Shown: positions 52,076-60,510 of the stretch, piece by piece | Layout of the letters: each line of letters begins with the position of its first letter | Position numbering within the stretch: the stretch's first letter is position 1 | NCBI GenBank assembly: GCA_037381915.1 | Contig: JARRQJ010000021.1 | Location: 21,257-85,256, forward strand | Source of the DNA: JARRQJ01 sp037381915 | Lineage (GTDB): Bacteria; Pseudomonadota; Gammaproteobacteria; DRLM01 | Direction of reading: 5' to 3' | Length of the DNA: 64,000 nt | Notes under the pieces: model-generated | The model's input: the letters and a program-made list of their open reading frames with translations, nothing else | What the model was told of the DNA's origin: nothing | The model's database searches: none | Made by a program: the position numbers and the translations under genes

Positions 52076-52624
52076 ATGGGTTTCAGCGAGAACTCACGAT
52101 TCGCGCAGAAACGCCGAGAGAGGGGCTTCACCTTAATAGAAGCACTGACCAGCCTGACGGTCGCCTCCATCCTGGTCACCGCCGCCGTTCCCGCCCTGCA
52201 GAATTTCATCATCCGCAATCGCATGTCCACCGAGGTCAATAGCTTCGTCGGCTCCCTGTACCTTGCGCGCAGCGAAGCGGTGAAACGGCTGCATAACGTC
52301 AGTCTCTGCACAGTGGACGCCTCGGGAAATTGTGATGCCTCCCAAACGGATTGGGCCCATGGCTGGAAGGTCTATTACACCGACCCCGCCACCGGCAACC
52401 CGGTCACCCTCCAGCAGACCCCGGCGCTGCCGGGCCGCTTCACGGTCAACGCCAACCAATCCGCCTTCGCCTACGACCCCACCGGCAAGCTCGCCAGGGC
52501 CGCCACCAACGGAACCTACGTCTTTTGCGATACCGGCAACATCGCCCGGCCGCGCGACGTGATCGTCTCCGCCGAAGGCCGGGTTCGCTCTCATGTCGCC
52601 ACTGACTGCACAGCCGGCGGCTGA
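52076..52624 (+). CDS. FimT/GspH-type prepilin
   Basis: 182 aa. Prepilin leader ends at the peptidase site ERG/FTLIEALTSL, followed by the hydrophobic helix (LTVASILVTAAVPALQNFII), then a GspH/FimT domain with two cysteines in LCTVDASGNCD and a pair near the C-terminus. Minor pseudopilin for type IV pili or a type II secretion system. It is isolated: no other pil or gsp gene is in the window. GGGGGGA lies before ATG 52076; TATAAA at 52041-52046 may be part of its promoter. Confidence 0.87.
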   Translation: MGFSENSRFAQKRRERGFTLIEALTSLTVASILVTAAVPALQNFIIRNRMSTEVNSFVGSLYLARSEAVKRLHNVSLCTVDASGNCDASQTDWAHGWKVYYTDPATGNPVTLQQTPALPGRFTVNANQSAFAYDPTGKLARAATNGTYVFCDTGNIARPRDVIVSAEGRVRSHVATDCTAGG

Positions 52625-52868
52625 ATAATGGTCGGTGCGGGGAGCGGTAGGGATCGCCGCTTCCTCGGATTTAATCTACAGCTGCCTAAGCGTGGCGCAG
52701 ATACGGCGGGCGCTCACCGAAGCCGCCCAAGCCATGCGCATGTGCCTGAACTGATTCACACGCCACGACGCCGCTGATGCAGCTGGAGATAAAAAATGGT
52801 AGGCTTTTGAAGAAGGGCCGTTTTATTTGGATTTTCTCCATACAAAACGGCCTCTAACTTATTGAATT
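52625..52868. other. Gap between fimT and tRNA-Asn with a hairpin
   Basis: GGCCGTTTT (52817-52825) and AAAACGGCC (52845-52853) close a stem with an inner TGGA/TCCA pair. It lies 16 bp past the 3' end of tRNA-Asn on the minus strand and may end that transcript, though no long T run follows. No gene seen. Confidence 0.5.
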
Positions 52869-52944
52869 TGGCTCCCCAGCGCGGACTCGAACCACGGACC
52901 CGGTGATTAACAGTCACCTGCTCTACCAACTGAGCTACTGGGGA
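52869..52944 (-). tRNA. tRNA-Asn (anticodon GTT)
   Basis: 76 nt with encoded CCA. Acceptor TCCCCAG/CTGGGGA, anticodon stem GGTGA/TCACC with loop CTGTTAA giving GTT, T-arm CGTGG-TTCGAGT-CCGCG. Convergent with fimT. Confidence 0.97.
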
Positions 52945-53067
52945 TCGGACGAAACGCAGTGGCTGCGTAGTCTACTGAGCCCGCCGGGGCGGGTCAATAG
53001 TAAAGTCCGCTTTTGTAAGGCTTTATGGTAAACAGTTATCGCAAGCCCATGAGTGAAAATAGTCGAT

Positions 53068-53613
53068 ATGCCGCGCAAAAATAAACTTTCCCCTGAAGAT
53101 ATCGAGCTTTTTCGCCGGGAAGTAGGGCCGGTCAACCCTATGCGCGCGACCAACCGGGCGACCCTGATCAAGAAACCCAGGCCGCCGCGGCGTCAGCCGT
53201 CCCTGGACCAGGATCGCGACGCAGGCCGGGGTCCGGCGTTCGATACATTTGCCCCCCTGGACGGGGCGGCGGACGAGGAATTGTCCTTCGTCCGACCCGG
53301 CGTGCAGCACGCGCAATTCCGCAAGCTGCGCAAAGGCCGCCGCGCCATTCGCAGCGAGCTGGATCTGCACGGATTGACCGCGGCGCAGGCACGTGAGGAG
53401 CTGATCGCCTTTCTCCGCGAAAGCCAGGCGCGAGGCGAGCGTTGCGTCCGCATCATTCACGGCAAGGGTTATAACTCCCCCGATCGCCGGCCGGTCCTCA
53501 AAACCAAGCTCAATATCTGGCTGCGCCAATGCGATGAAGTCCTGGCATTCTGTTCGGCGCCGCTTCACGACGGCGGCACCGGTGCCGCCTACGTCCTACT
53601 CAGCACCCGTTGA
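53068..53613 (+). CDS. Smr-domain protein
   Basis: 181 aa from ATG 53068 (MPRKNKLSPEDIELFRREVG); an in-frame GTG at 53053 is less likely. N-terminal 85 residues are basic and poorly ordered. Smr domain: SELDLHGLTAAQAREELIAFL near 100-120 and RIIHGKGYNSPDRRPVLKTKLNIWL, with the HGKG site. Related to E. coli SmrA/SmrB; SmrB cuts mRNA at collided ribosomes, so an RNase role is possible. Same strand as mfd but 117 bp apart. Confidence 0.9.
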   Translation: MPRKNKLSPEDIELFRREVGPVNPMRATNRATLIKKPRPPRRQPSLDQDRDAGRGPAFDTFAPLDGAADEELSFVRPGVQHAQFRKLRKGRRAIRSELDLHGLTAAQAREELIAFLRESQARGERCVRIIHGKGYNSPDRRPVLKTKLNIWLRQCDEVLAFCSAPLHDGGTGAAYVLLSTR

Positions 53614-53730
53614 TCGTTTTTTTCAGTGACTGCAGACTGTCTCCGCCGGCGGTGATATGGGAAAATAGGCGCGCGTCCCCGGCACACGCCGTGGGATGTC
53701 ATGCACATTGGTTCTTATCGTGGAAAATTC

Positions 53731-56700
53731 ATGAGTTCACCCACCCAGGCGCACGAGTCCCAAGCCCTTTTGCAACCCTTGCTCCCGGATAAGCCGGGAC
53801 ACGTCGTTCACTGGCTGGGCCTGTACGGCAGCGCCCTCGGCCTGGCGGCCAATCAGGCGGCGCAGCGCCATCGCGCACCGTTGCTGCTCCTTACCGCCGA
53901 TGCGCAGGAAGCCAATCGGCTGGAATATGAAGCACGCTTTTTCGGCAGTGGTAAGGAAGGTTTGCCGGTACTCAACTTCCCGGACTGGGAAACCCTGCCC
54001 TACGACAGTTTTTCTCCTCACCAGGACATCGTCTCCCAGCGTCTGGAAACCCTGTATCAACTGCCCGCCTTGCAGCGTGGCGTGCTGGTAGTACCGATTT
54101 CCAACCTGATGAACCGACTGCCGCCGCGCCACTACCTGCAATCCCACAGTCTGATCCTGAGCAACGGCGATCGACTCGACCTGAACGACATGCGTTCACG
54201 CCTCGAAGCGAGCGGCTACCGCTGCGTGTCCCAGGTGATGGAGCATGGGGAATTTGCCGTGCGCGGCAGCCTGCTCGATCTCTATCCCATGGGCAGCCGC
54301 CTGCCCTATCGCATCGATCTCTTCGACGATCAAGTGGACAGCATCCGCACCTTCGATCCCGAGAATCAACGCTCGCTGGACAATGTGGAACACATTCGGC
54401 TCCTGCCGGCGCACGAGTTTCCACTGACCGCGAACGCCGTCACCCACTTCCGCCAGGCCCATCGCCTGCGCTTCGAAGGCAATCCGCAGCACAGCACCAT
54501 CTACCGCGACGTCAGCGACGGGCTGGCGCCGCCGGGCATCGAATACTATCTGCCGCTGTTCTTCGAGCAAACCGAAGGCCTGCTCGATTATCTCAATCCC
54601 GACACGCTGATCATCGCCACCGCCGGCGCGACCGCCGCCGCCGAAGGTTTCTGGCGGGAGATCAACGAGCGCTACGAATCGCTGCGCCACAATCCGGAAC
54701 GGCCACTGCTGGCGCCGGACGAGGCCTTCGTGGCGCCTGAACCGCTCCATGCGGCGCTGGCGCGCTTTGCCCGGGTGGACGTTGATCCCTTCATGGACGC
54801 CACCCCGCCGCCGCACACCCGGCGCTTCGCAACCCATGCCCCGCCGCCGCTGCCCATCGTCGCCCGTGCCGAACAGCCTGCCGAGATCCTGATGAATTTC
54901 CTGCAAGGTTTCAGCGGCCGGGTGCTGTTCGCCGCGGAGACGGCGGGACGCCGTGAAACCCTGTTGGATCTGTTGAAGGGCCATGGACTGCATCCCGTGC
55001 TGTTTGAGGACTGGCAAGGCTTTCTTGCCGGCGACGCACGGCTGGGGCTGACGGTGGCGGCCCTGGAACAGGGGCTGCTGCTGGACGACCCGCGCATCGC
55101 CATCATCAGCGAGGTGCAACTGTTCGGCGAACAGGTCCTGCAGCAGCGCCGCCGCAAGACGGCGCGCGGCCGCGACGCCGATGCCGTCATCCGCGATCTC
55201 ACTGAACTCAACCTCGGCGCACCGGTGGTACACGAGGACCACGGCGTGGGGCGCTACCGGGGCATGCAGACCCTCAACGTCGGCGGCATCACCACCGAGT
55301 TCATCACCATCGAATACGCGGGCGGCGACAAGCTTTATGTGCCGGTCGCCTCGCTGCATCTTATCAGCCGCTACAGCGGCGCGGCACCGGAACAGGCACC
55401 CTTGCACAAGCTCGGCTCGGATCAATGGGTCAAGGCCAAACGCCGCGCCGCGGAGAAGGTCCGCGACGTGGCGGCGGAATTGCTGGACATCTACGCACGC
55501 CGCGCTGCCCGCAAGGGCTTTGCCTTTTCGCCGCCGGATGCACAGTACCGCGCCTTCACCGCCACCTTTCCCTTCGAGGAGACGCCGGATCAGCAGACTG
55601 CCATCGACGCCGTCATCGAGGGCGTAACACAAACCCAGCCCATGGATCGCCTGATATGCGGCGATGTGGGTTTCGGCAAGACCGAAGTGGCCATGCGCGC
55701 CGCCTTCATCGCGGTGCAGAACAACAAGCAGGTGGTAGTCCTGGTCCCCACCACTTTGCTGGCCCAGCAGCATTATCAGAACTTCCAGGACCGCTTCGCG
55801 GACTGGCCGGTCAAGGTGGCGAGCCTGTCGCGCTTCCGTTCTGCCAAGGAACAGGAGACAGTCCTGCAGGGCCTGCGCGACGGCAGCGTGGACATTGTCA
55901 TCGGCACCCATAGACTTCTGCAAGCCGGCATCCAGTTCAAGCGCCTCGGCCTGGTGATCGTCGACGAGGAGCATCGTTTCGGCGTCCGCCAGAAGGAATG
56001 GCTGAAAAGCCTGCGCAGCGAAGTCCACGTGCTCACCCTCACCGCTACCCCCATCCCCCGCACCCTGAACATGGCCCTGTCGGGTATGCGCGATTTGTCC
56101 ATCATCGCCACCCCGCCGTCTCGGCGCCTGGCGATCAAGACCTTCGTGCGCCAATGGGACAACGGTCTGATCCGCGAGGCCTGTCTGCGCGAACTCAAGC
56201 GCGGCGGCCAGGTGTTTTTTCTGCACAACGAGGTCAAGACCATCGACAAGACCGCCCGCCAACTGGCGGCGCTGCTCCCGGAGGCGCGCATCCGCGTCGC
56301 TCACGGCCAGATGCGTGAACGGGAACTGGAACAGGTGATGCTGGACTTCTATCACCATCGCTTCAATATCCTGGTGTGCACCACCATCATCGAGACCGGC
56401 ATCGACATCCCCAACGCCAATACCATCATCATCCACGACGCCGATCACTTCGGCCTGGCGCAGCTCCATCAATTGCGCGGCCGGGTCGGGCGCTCCCATC
56501 ACCAGGCCTACGCCTATCTGGTGGTGCCGCCGCGCAAATTGATGACCGCCGATGCGGTAAAACGCCTGGAGGCCATCGAATCGCTGGAAGACCTGGGTGC
56601 GGGCTTCACCCTCGCCACCCATGACCTGGAGATCCGCGGCGCGGGGGAATTGCTGGGCGACGAGCAAAGCGGCCAGATGCATGAGATCGGCTTCACCTTG

Positions 56701-57225
56701 TATACGCAATTGCTGGAGCGTGCGGTCCAGGCACTGAAGTCCGGCCGCGAACCCGACCTGCAGGCGCCTTTGAGCCGCGGCGGCGAGATCGACCTGCGCA
56801 TCCCGGCCTTGATCCCGGAGGACTACCTCCCCGATGTCCACGCCCGCCTGGTGATGTACAAGCGCATCGCCAGCGCCGACAACGACGAGGCGTTGAAAGA
56901 ACTGCAGGTGGAGATGATCGACCGCTTCGGCCTTCTGCCGGAGCCCGCCAAGAACCTGTTTCGCCTGACTCAGATCAAGCTCAAGGCCCAGGGCCTGGGC
57001 ATCCGCAAGCTGGAGGCCGGTCCCAACGGCGGCCGTATCATCTTCGACAAGGAACCCAAGATCGACCCCACCACGGTGATCCGCCTGATCCAGACCCAGC
57101 CCAAGACCTACAAGCTCGACGGTCAGGACAAGTTGCGCTTCATGCAGGACATGCCGGAGCGGGAACAACGCTTTCAGGCGGCGGAAAAGCTATTGGACAT
57201 GCTCGCGATCAAGCAGGCGGCGTGA
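53731..57225 (+). CDS. mfd: Transcription-repair coupling factor Mfd
   Basis: 1164 aa from ATG 53731; ATG 53701 is an alternative. Removes stalled RNA polymerase and recruits UvrA. Order: UvrB-like domains 1-2 (LNFPDWETLPYDSFSPHQDIVSQRL), RNAP-interacting domain (about 480-560: VHEDHGVGRYRGM), RecG-like SF2 motor with RLICGDVGFGKTEVAMRAAF, DEEH box VIVDEEHRFG, ATPIPRTLNMAL, GRVGRSHHQAYAYL, and C-terminal regulatory domain 7. Repair function fits with uvrB 3 kb away. Confidence 0.97.
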   Translation: MSSPTQAHESQALLQPLLPDKPGHVVHWLGLYGSALGLAANQAAQRHRAPLLLLTADAQEANRLEYEARFFGSGKEGLPVLNFPDWETLPYDSFSPHQDIVSQRLETLYQLPALQRGVLVVPISNLMNRLPPRHYLQSHSLILSNGDRLDLNDMRSRLEASGYRCVSQVMEHGEFAVRGSLLDLYPMGSRLPYRIDLFDDQVDSIRTFDPENQRSLDNVEHIRLLPAHEFPLTANAVTHFRQAHRLRFEGNPQHSTIYRDVSDGLAPPGIEYYLPLFFEQTEGLLDYLNPDTLIIATAGATAAAEGFWREINERYESLRHNPERPLLAPDEAFVAPEPLHAALARFARVDVDPFMDATPPPHTRRFATHAPPPLPIVARAEQPAEILMNFLQGFSGRVLFAAETAGRRETLLDLLKGHGLHPVLFEDWQGFLAGDARLGLTVAALEQGLLLDDPRIAIISEVQLFGEQVLQQRRRKTARGRDADAVIRDLTELNLGAPVVHEDHGVGRYRGMQTLNVGGITTEFITIEYAGGDKLYVPVASLHLISRYSGAAPEQAPLHKLGSDQWVKAKRRAAEKVRDVAAELLDIYARRAARKGFAFSPPDAQYRAFTATFPFEETPDQQTAIDAVIEGVTQTQPMDRLICGDVGFGKTEVAMRAAFIAVQNNKQVVVLVPTTLLAQQHYQNFQDRFADWPVKVASLSRFRSAKEQETVLQGLRDGSVDIVIGTHRLLQAGIQFKRLGLVIVDEEHRFGVRQKEWLKSLRSEVHVLTLTATPIPRTLNMALSGMRDLSIIATPPSRRLAIKTFVRQWDNGLIREACLRELKRGGQVFFLHNEVKTIDKTARQLAALLPEARIRVAHGQMRERELEQVMLDFYHHRFNILVCTTIIETGIDIPNANTIIIHDADHFGLAQLHQLRGRVGRSHHQAYAYLVVPPRKLMTADAVKRLEAIESLEDLGAGFTLATHDLEIRGAGELLGDEQSGQMHEIGFTLYTQLLERAVQALKSGREPDLQAPLSRGGEIDLRIPALIPEDYLPDVHARLVMYKRIASADNDEALKELQVEMIDRFGLLPEPAKNLFRLTQIKLKAQGLGIRKLEAGPNGGRIIFDKEPKIDPTTVIRLIQTQPKTYKLDGQDKLRFMQDMPEREQRFQAAEKLLDMLAIKQAA

Positions 57226-57283
57226 AGACATGACTAATCACCCGGCCGCGAAAAGATCCATGGCCATCGAATCACTGCTGTCC

Positions 57284-57415
57284 CCAAGCCCCTCTCGCTT
57301 CGGGAGGTAAGGCGGAATAGGGATAAGGTCGGTGGAACTTTTCCCCGCCAAAGGGGGCACCGTGTTCAAGTGCGCCCCGGCGGGAGTTAAATGCCACTCG
57401 GCAAGGGCGGGGGCT
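57284..57415 (-). repeat. Composite hairpin repeat, copy C (inverted)
   Basis: Read on the minus strand it aligns with copies A and B: CCGGGGCGCAC, loop, GTGCCCCC, then GGCGGGGAAAAG, TTCCACCGACCTTATCC and a terminal CCTCCCGAAGCGAG. Located just past mfd. It is the most diverged copy. Boundaries approximate. Confidence 0.65.
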
Positions 57416-57529
57416 TATTCATTGAGTGCCTCAAAGGCGTCTTAAAACCAAGAACCGCCCAGGGCGGGTGCACTTGACAGCATTCATTTCTCCCCGCCCA
57501 TAGATCACCCTCCGCCGGGGAGATCATCT

Positions 57530-57712
57530 CCTCCCCCTTCAAGGGGGAGGCCGGGAGGGGGATGGGGTGCTTGCCGAGGGTTAATGAAACCAACCCCATC
57601 CCTATGCCGACCGGGGTGCAGTATGATTTCAGCACTCGTTCGGCGGGGAAAAGGTTCACCGGGCCTTTTCCTCCTTCCGCCTCACCCCGTTCAAGGGGAG
57701 GGTGTCGCTAGC
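57530..57712 (+). repeat. Composite hairpin repeat, copy A
   Basis: From left to right: palindrome CTCCCCCTTCAAGGGGGAG, GGGAGGGGGATGGGGT, a stretch with GTTAAT, CCCCATCCCTATGCC, GGGGTGCA with a matching arm GCAC, GGGGAAAAGG pairing with CCTTTTCC, and CACCCCGTTCAAGGGGAG. Shares this order with copy B. Confidence 0.7.
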
Positions 57713-57847
57713 GTCGAGCTGCCACCCTCAACTCTACTTTCCTCATGCGACCATCGTACCGGTCAAACCTCGTTTGCGTCGTCCGTGATAGTCGGAGGTG
57801 GCCATGGCCTTCTGATTATGTCACCGGCACATGCAGGGCACGCCGGT

Positions 57848-58372
57848 CTATTCTTCTCGTTGCTCGAACAGCTCGTCCTCAAAACCGAAATTGATCATGT
57901 TACGGATACGGCGGGGATAGAGGATGCCGTCGAGGTGATCGTATTCGTGTTGCACCACCCGGGCGTGAAAACCGCTCACGTCGCGAGTGAACGGCTCGCC
58001 GTAGCGATCATAACCGCTGTAACGCAATTGGGTGACGCGCGGGACCAAACCGCGCATACCGGGGACGCTGAGACAGCCCTCCCAGGCCTCGTCCATCTCT
58101 TTGCTAAGGGCCTCCAGCCGCGGATTGATGAGTATAGTGGTCGGAACGTCCTCGGCGTCGGGATAACGGGGATTGGCTTCCACGCCGAAGATCACCAGGC
58201 GTTTACTCACCCCGATCTGGGGCGCGGCCAGGCCGGCGCCATCCAGGGCCTCCATGGTATCCAACATATCCTGTATCAAGGCATCCAGTTCCGCCGCATT
58301 GAATTCCGTTACCGGTTCCGCCACCTGGAGCAGCCTGGGATCGCCCATCCTTAACACCTTACGTACCGCCAT
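57848..58372 (-). CDS. def: Peptide deformylase
   Basis: 174 aa from ATG 58372, with GAGG 7 bp upstream; longer frames to 58726 run over csiV and are shadows. The three deformylase motifs are intact: GAGLAAPQIG (45-54), EGCLS with metal ligand Cys100, and QHEYDHLDG with His142, Glu143 and His146. Removes the formyl group from new proteins. It is not in the usual def-fmt operon, so it may be a second copy; fmt is not in the window. Divergent from csiV. Confidence 0.96.
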   Translation of the reverse strand: MAVRKVLRMGDPRLLQVAEPVTEFNAAELDALIQDMLDTMEALDGAGLAAPQIGVSKRLVIFGVEANPRYPDAEDVPTTILINPRLEALSKEMDEAWEGCLSVPGMRGLVPRVTQLRYSGYDRYGEPFTRDVSGFHARVVQHEYDHLDGILYPRRIRNMINFGFEDELFEQREE

Positions 58373-58388
58373 CAAATTACCTCTTGCT

Positions 58389-58417
58389 TTGCCAATTTTG
58401 CTGAGGTCCGGTATTGT
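58389..58417 (+). promoter_or_regulatory. Candidate promoter for csiV
   Basis: TTGCCA (58389-58394) and TATTGT (58412-58417), 17-bp spacing. The transcript would begin near 58424, 33 nt before the start codon. Confidence 0.45.
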
Positions 58418-58456
58418 TAGACCCCAGTTCCCATCAAACATTCGTAACTGCCCTAT

Positions 58457-59212
58457 ATGAAACGCCTTTTGCTTGGATTCGCCTTGCTCGCCCTGCCCTG
58501 GGTGGCATGGGCCGATGATATCGCTTTGTACAAGGTCGAACTTATCGTATTCGAGAATCTCGACCCGAGCGCAATCAATGCCGAGGCCTGGCCGGAGAAT
58601 CCCGGCACGCCGCCTCTGGATAATGCCGTGGACCTGGCGACCATCACCACCGCGCCGGGTCGGACGTGGCAATGGTTGGATCACTCGCAACTCGGCCTCA
58701 ATGCCCAGGTGCGGAGACTCGAGCATTCACAACATTATAAAACAATTCTGCATGTGGGCTGGATACAACCCGTGGACAGTTCCGACAAAGGGCAGGCCGT
58801 GCACATCTTCGACGGCATGGCGGCCAATCACGGCGCTGCAGACGCGCAAGCCCGGGCGAACGTCCCCCCGGAGGCCCAAACCACGACGGCCGCGCCCCGC
58901 ATCCTCGACGGCACCTTCACCCTGCGGGAGGGACGTTTCCTGCACGTGGACGTCGACCTCGGTTACACCAAGACGGTCACCGTCGACGCCTCCCCGCCGG
59001 CCAGCGATGCCGCGGCGGGCACCGATACCACGGCAGCCGCGCCACCACCCCAAACCAAACAGCTATATGTGCGCATGACCCAATCCCGGCGCATCCATAG
59101 CGGCGAACTCCATTACCTGGATCATCCCCTGTTCGGCGTATTGTTCGAGGTGGCGCCCTATGACAATGGCGGGGACGACGGGAACGACGCGGCGGCTAAG
59201 CAAAGTCAGTGA
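58457..59212 (+). CDS. CsiV-family protein
   Basis: 251 aa. Signal peptide KRLLLGFALLALPWVAWA, then YKVELIVFENLDPSAINAEAWPENPGTP, the CsiV hallmark, and HLGWIQP-like LHVGWIQPVDSS. The C-terminal part has QSRRIHSGELHYLDHPLFGVLFEVAPY. In Vibrio cholerae CsiV helps resist D-amino acids and binds peptidoglycan. It sits near mfd in many gammaproteobacteria, as here. Pro/Ala-rich linker at about 180-205. Confidence 0.87.
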   Translation: MKRLLLGFALLALPWVAWADDIALYKVELIVFENLDPSAINAEAWPENPGTPPLDNAVDLATITTAPGRTWQWLDHSQLGLNAQVRRLEHSQHYKTILHVGWIQPVDSSDKGQAVHIFDGMAANHGAADAQARANVPPEAQTTTAAPRILDGTFTLREGRFLHVDVDLGYTKTVTVDASPPASDAAAGTDTTAAAPPPQTKQLYVRMTQSRRIHSGELHYLDHPLFGVLFEVAPYDNGGDDGNDAAAKQSQ

Positions 59213-59562
59213 CCTTATCGCGCCTGAGCACAAGGAAGGCTGGCGCGAGGATAGAAGAAGACAGTCGCCGCTATCAAACCATGCTTCCCACTCTTAGGGT
59301 CGTTCGTATCACGCCGGGCGCACCATCACCATGAGTCTTTGTCTTTCCTAAATGCGAATGACCGATTGAGGAGTTGGATTTAGACCCCTGATTGGTTTTA
59401 GAGCATCTTCGCGGCTATCAGAAACCATCAAAGGTCTCATGTCCGCCAAACCTAATCATTCCCAACCTGGCTGATCATAGTGTTCGGCGCCGCAAGGCCG
59501 TTGGTTGTCCGGTGGCCCGGGAACGATTAGTGCGCTTTAGGAAGAACGGCACCTATTTGTTG
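59213..59562. other. 350-bp gap
   Basis: No supported gene or repeat. The sequence is less GC-rich than the core genes, like the PagL-like gene that follows it. Confidence 0.5.
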
Positions 59563-60117
59563 TTATAACCCGAGGCACAGGCCGAGGGTAAAAAAGGACT
59601 CGCCGTCATTGGGCTGCTTTAGACCGCCATTGGAGATGTGCTGCACCATCGCCTCAAAGTAGCTGTATTGAAATCCGAGCTGAGTCTTGAAGTTTAAGCT
59701 GGAGCTTAGCCGCTGGCTGACCCGGTCTATTAGGACGATGCCTAAGCCCAGCATGAGCCCGTGCCATCCCAAACGCTTACCCACCCCGAGATAGGTAGTG
59801 GGATCATCGTTGTTCCAGTGGTTATCGGGATTCTTGTGCTGACCGAAGATATAGCCTACGCTCCACTCAGTGTGTAGCAAACTGTTTGTATTGGTGATGA
59901 GGTTGGCATTTATCACGCCAGCGTTGTGGAGGTCGGAGCAGATTGTATTACGGCCGCAAGAATCGCCATTAGTGAAACCACCAGAGCGTTGGAACGTGTA
60001 ACCGCCGGCCAGTTCCAGTTCCATCGCATGGATGTTGGTCGCGGTGATCGTGGCTGCCAGCAGCAGGCATCCGGCCAATGCACGCCGTAGGTTCACATTG
60101 TTGGTCTCGAAGTGCAA
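59563..60117 (-). CDS. PagL-like lipid A deacylase (acyloxyacyl hydrolase family)
   Basis: 184 aa. A signal peptide (ALAGCLLLAATITATNIHA) leads to an eight-stranded outer membrane barrel. The active-site run is QHISNGGLKQPNDGESF: His160 and Ser162 are the catalytic pair and Glu173 is near the third residue; Salmonella PagL has HYSNAGLKQPNDGIES there. It would remove the 3-O acyl chain of lipid A. The two Cys pairs (CGRNTIC) in an extracellular loop are not typical. The gene is lower in GC than its neighbours and stands alone, so it may be acquired. Confidence 0.85.
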   Translation of the reverse strand: MHFETNNVNLRRALAGCLLLAATITATNIHAMELELAGGYTFQRSGGFTNGDSCGRNTICSDLHNAGVINANLITNTNSLLHTEWSVGYIFGQHKNPDNHWNNDDPTTYLGVGKRLGWHGLMLGLGIVLIDRVSQRLSSSLNFKTQLGFQYSYFEAMVQHISNGGLKQPNDGESFFTLGLCLGL

Positions 60118-60315
60118 AAATTCACTGGCGCAGGCTGGCCTTGCGATTCGTTACGTTTTGAAGTCTCTTCCGGATACTAATGCCAGAAAAGCCTCTTTCT
60201 TGGCCTGCCCCGTGACCAGCCCGATGATCTTGTCCAACCTGACATTAGCGCACTGCTTAGCCAGGGAAAAGTTGTCAATCCAGCGCCCAGAATTATTAGG
60301 GAACCTCTGATCTAT

Positions 60316-60510
60316 TCACCCTCCCCTTCAAGGGGAGGGTTGGGGAGGGGATGGGGTTTTGAACGGCTACAATACGCTCAATCAGTTAATAACCCCGCCC
60401 CCATCCTGTATCCTGCCCGGGGTGCACGAAAACAGTGTGCACCCGTTCGGTAGGAAAAAGGTCCACCGGACCTTTTCCTTTTCCACCTCACCCCCCTGAG
60501 GGGGAAGGGA
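60316..60510 (+). repeat. Composite hairpin repeat, copy B, partly inside mtnP
   Basis: Palindrome CCTCCCCTTCAAGGGGAGG, GGGGAGGGGATGGGGT, then CCCCATCCTGTATCC, the hairpin GGGTGCAC (60420-60427) with GTGCACCC (60437-60444), the hairpin GAAAAAGGTCC / GGACCTTTTCC, and CACCCCCCTGAGGGGGA. Its right part (60382 to about 60510) is translated as the C-terminal end of the thioinosine phosphorylase on the minus strand. Confidence 0.75.

Larger units (their letters stand above)
57226..57847. other. Repeat-filled gap between mfd and def
   Basis: 622 bp without a supported gene. It holds copies C and A of the composite repeat in opposite directions, separated by about 115 bp. Short frames on both strands run through the repeats and are not conserved. 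Confidence 0.6.

Noticed and set aside
52625..52760. A remnant reading SVAQIRRALTEAAQAMRM near tRNA-Asn as a transposase or integrase scrap
   Set aside because: Too short and not matching a family I could name; no attachment repeat of the tRNA was found.
54196..57168. A 990-codon open frame on the minus strand opposite mfd
   Set aside because: It is fully antisense to mfd, has no ribosome site and no recognisable domain; such frames are expected in GC-rich genes.
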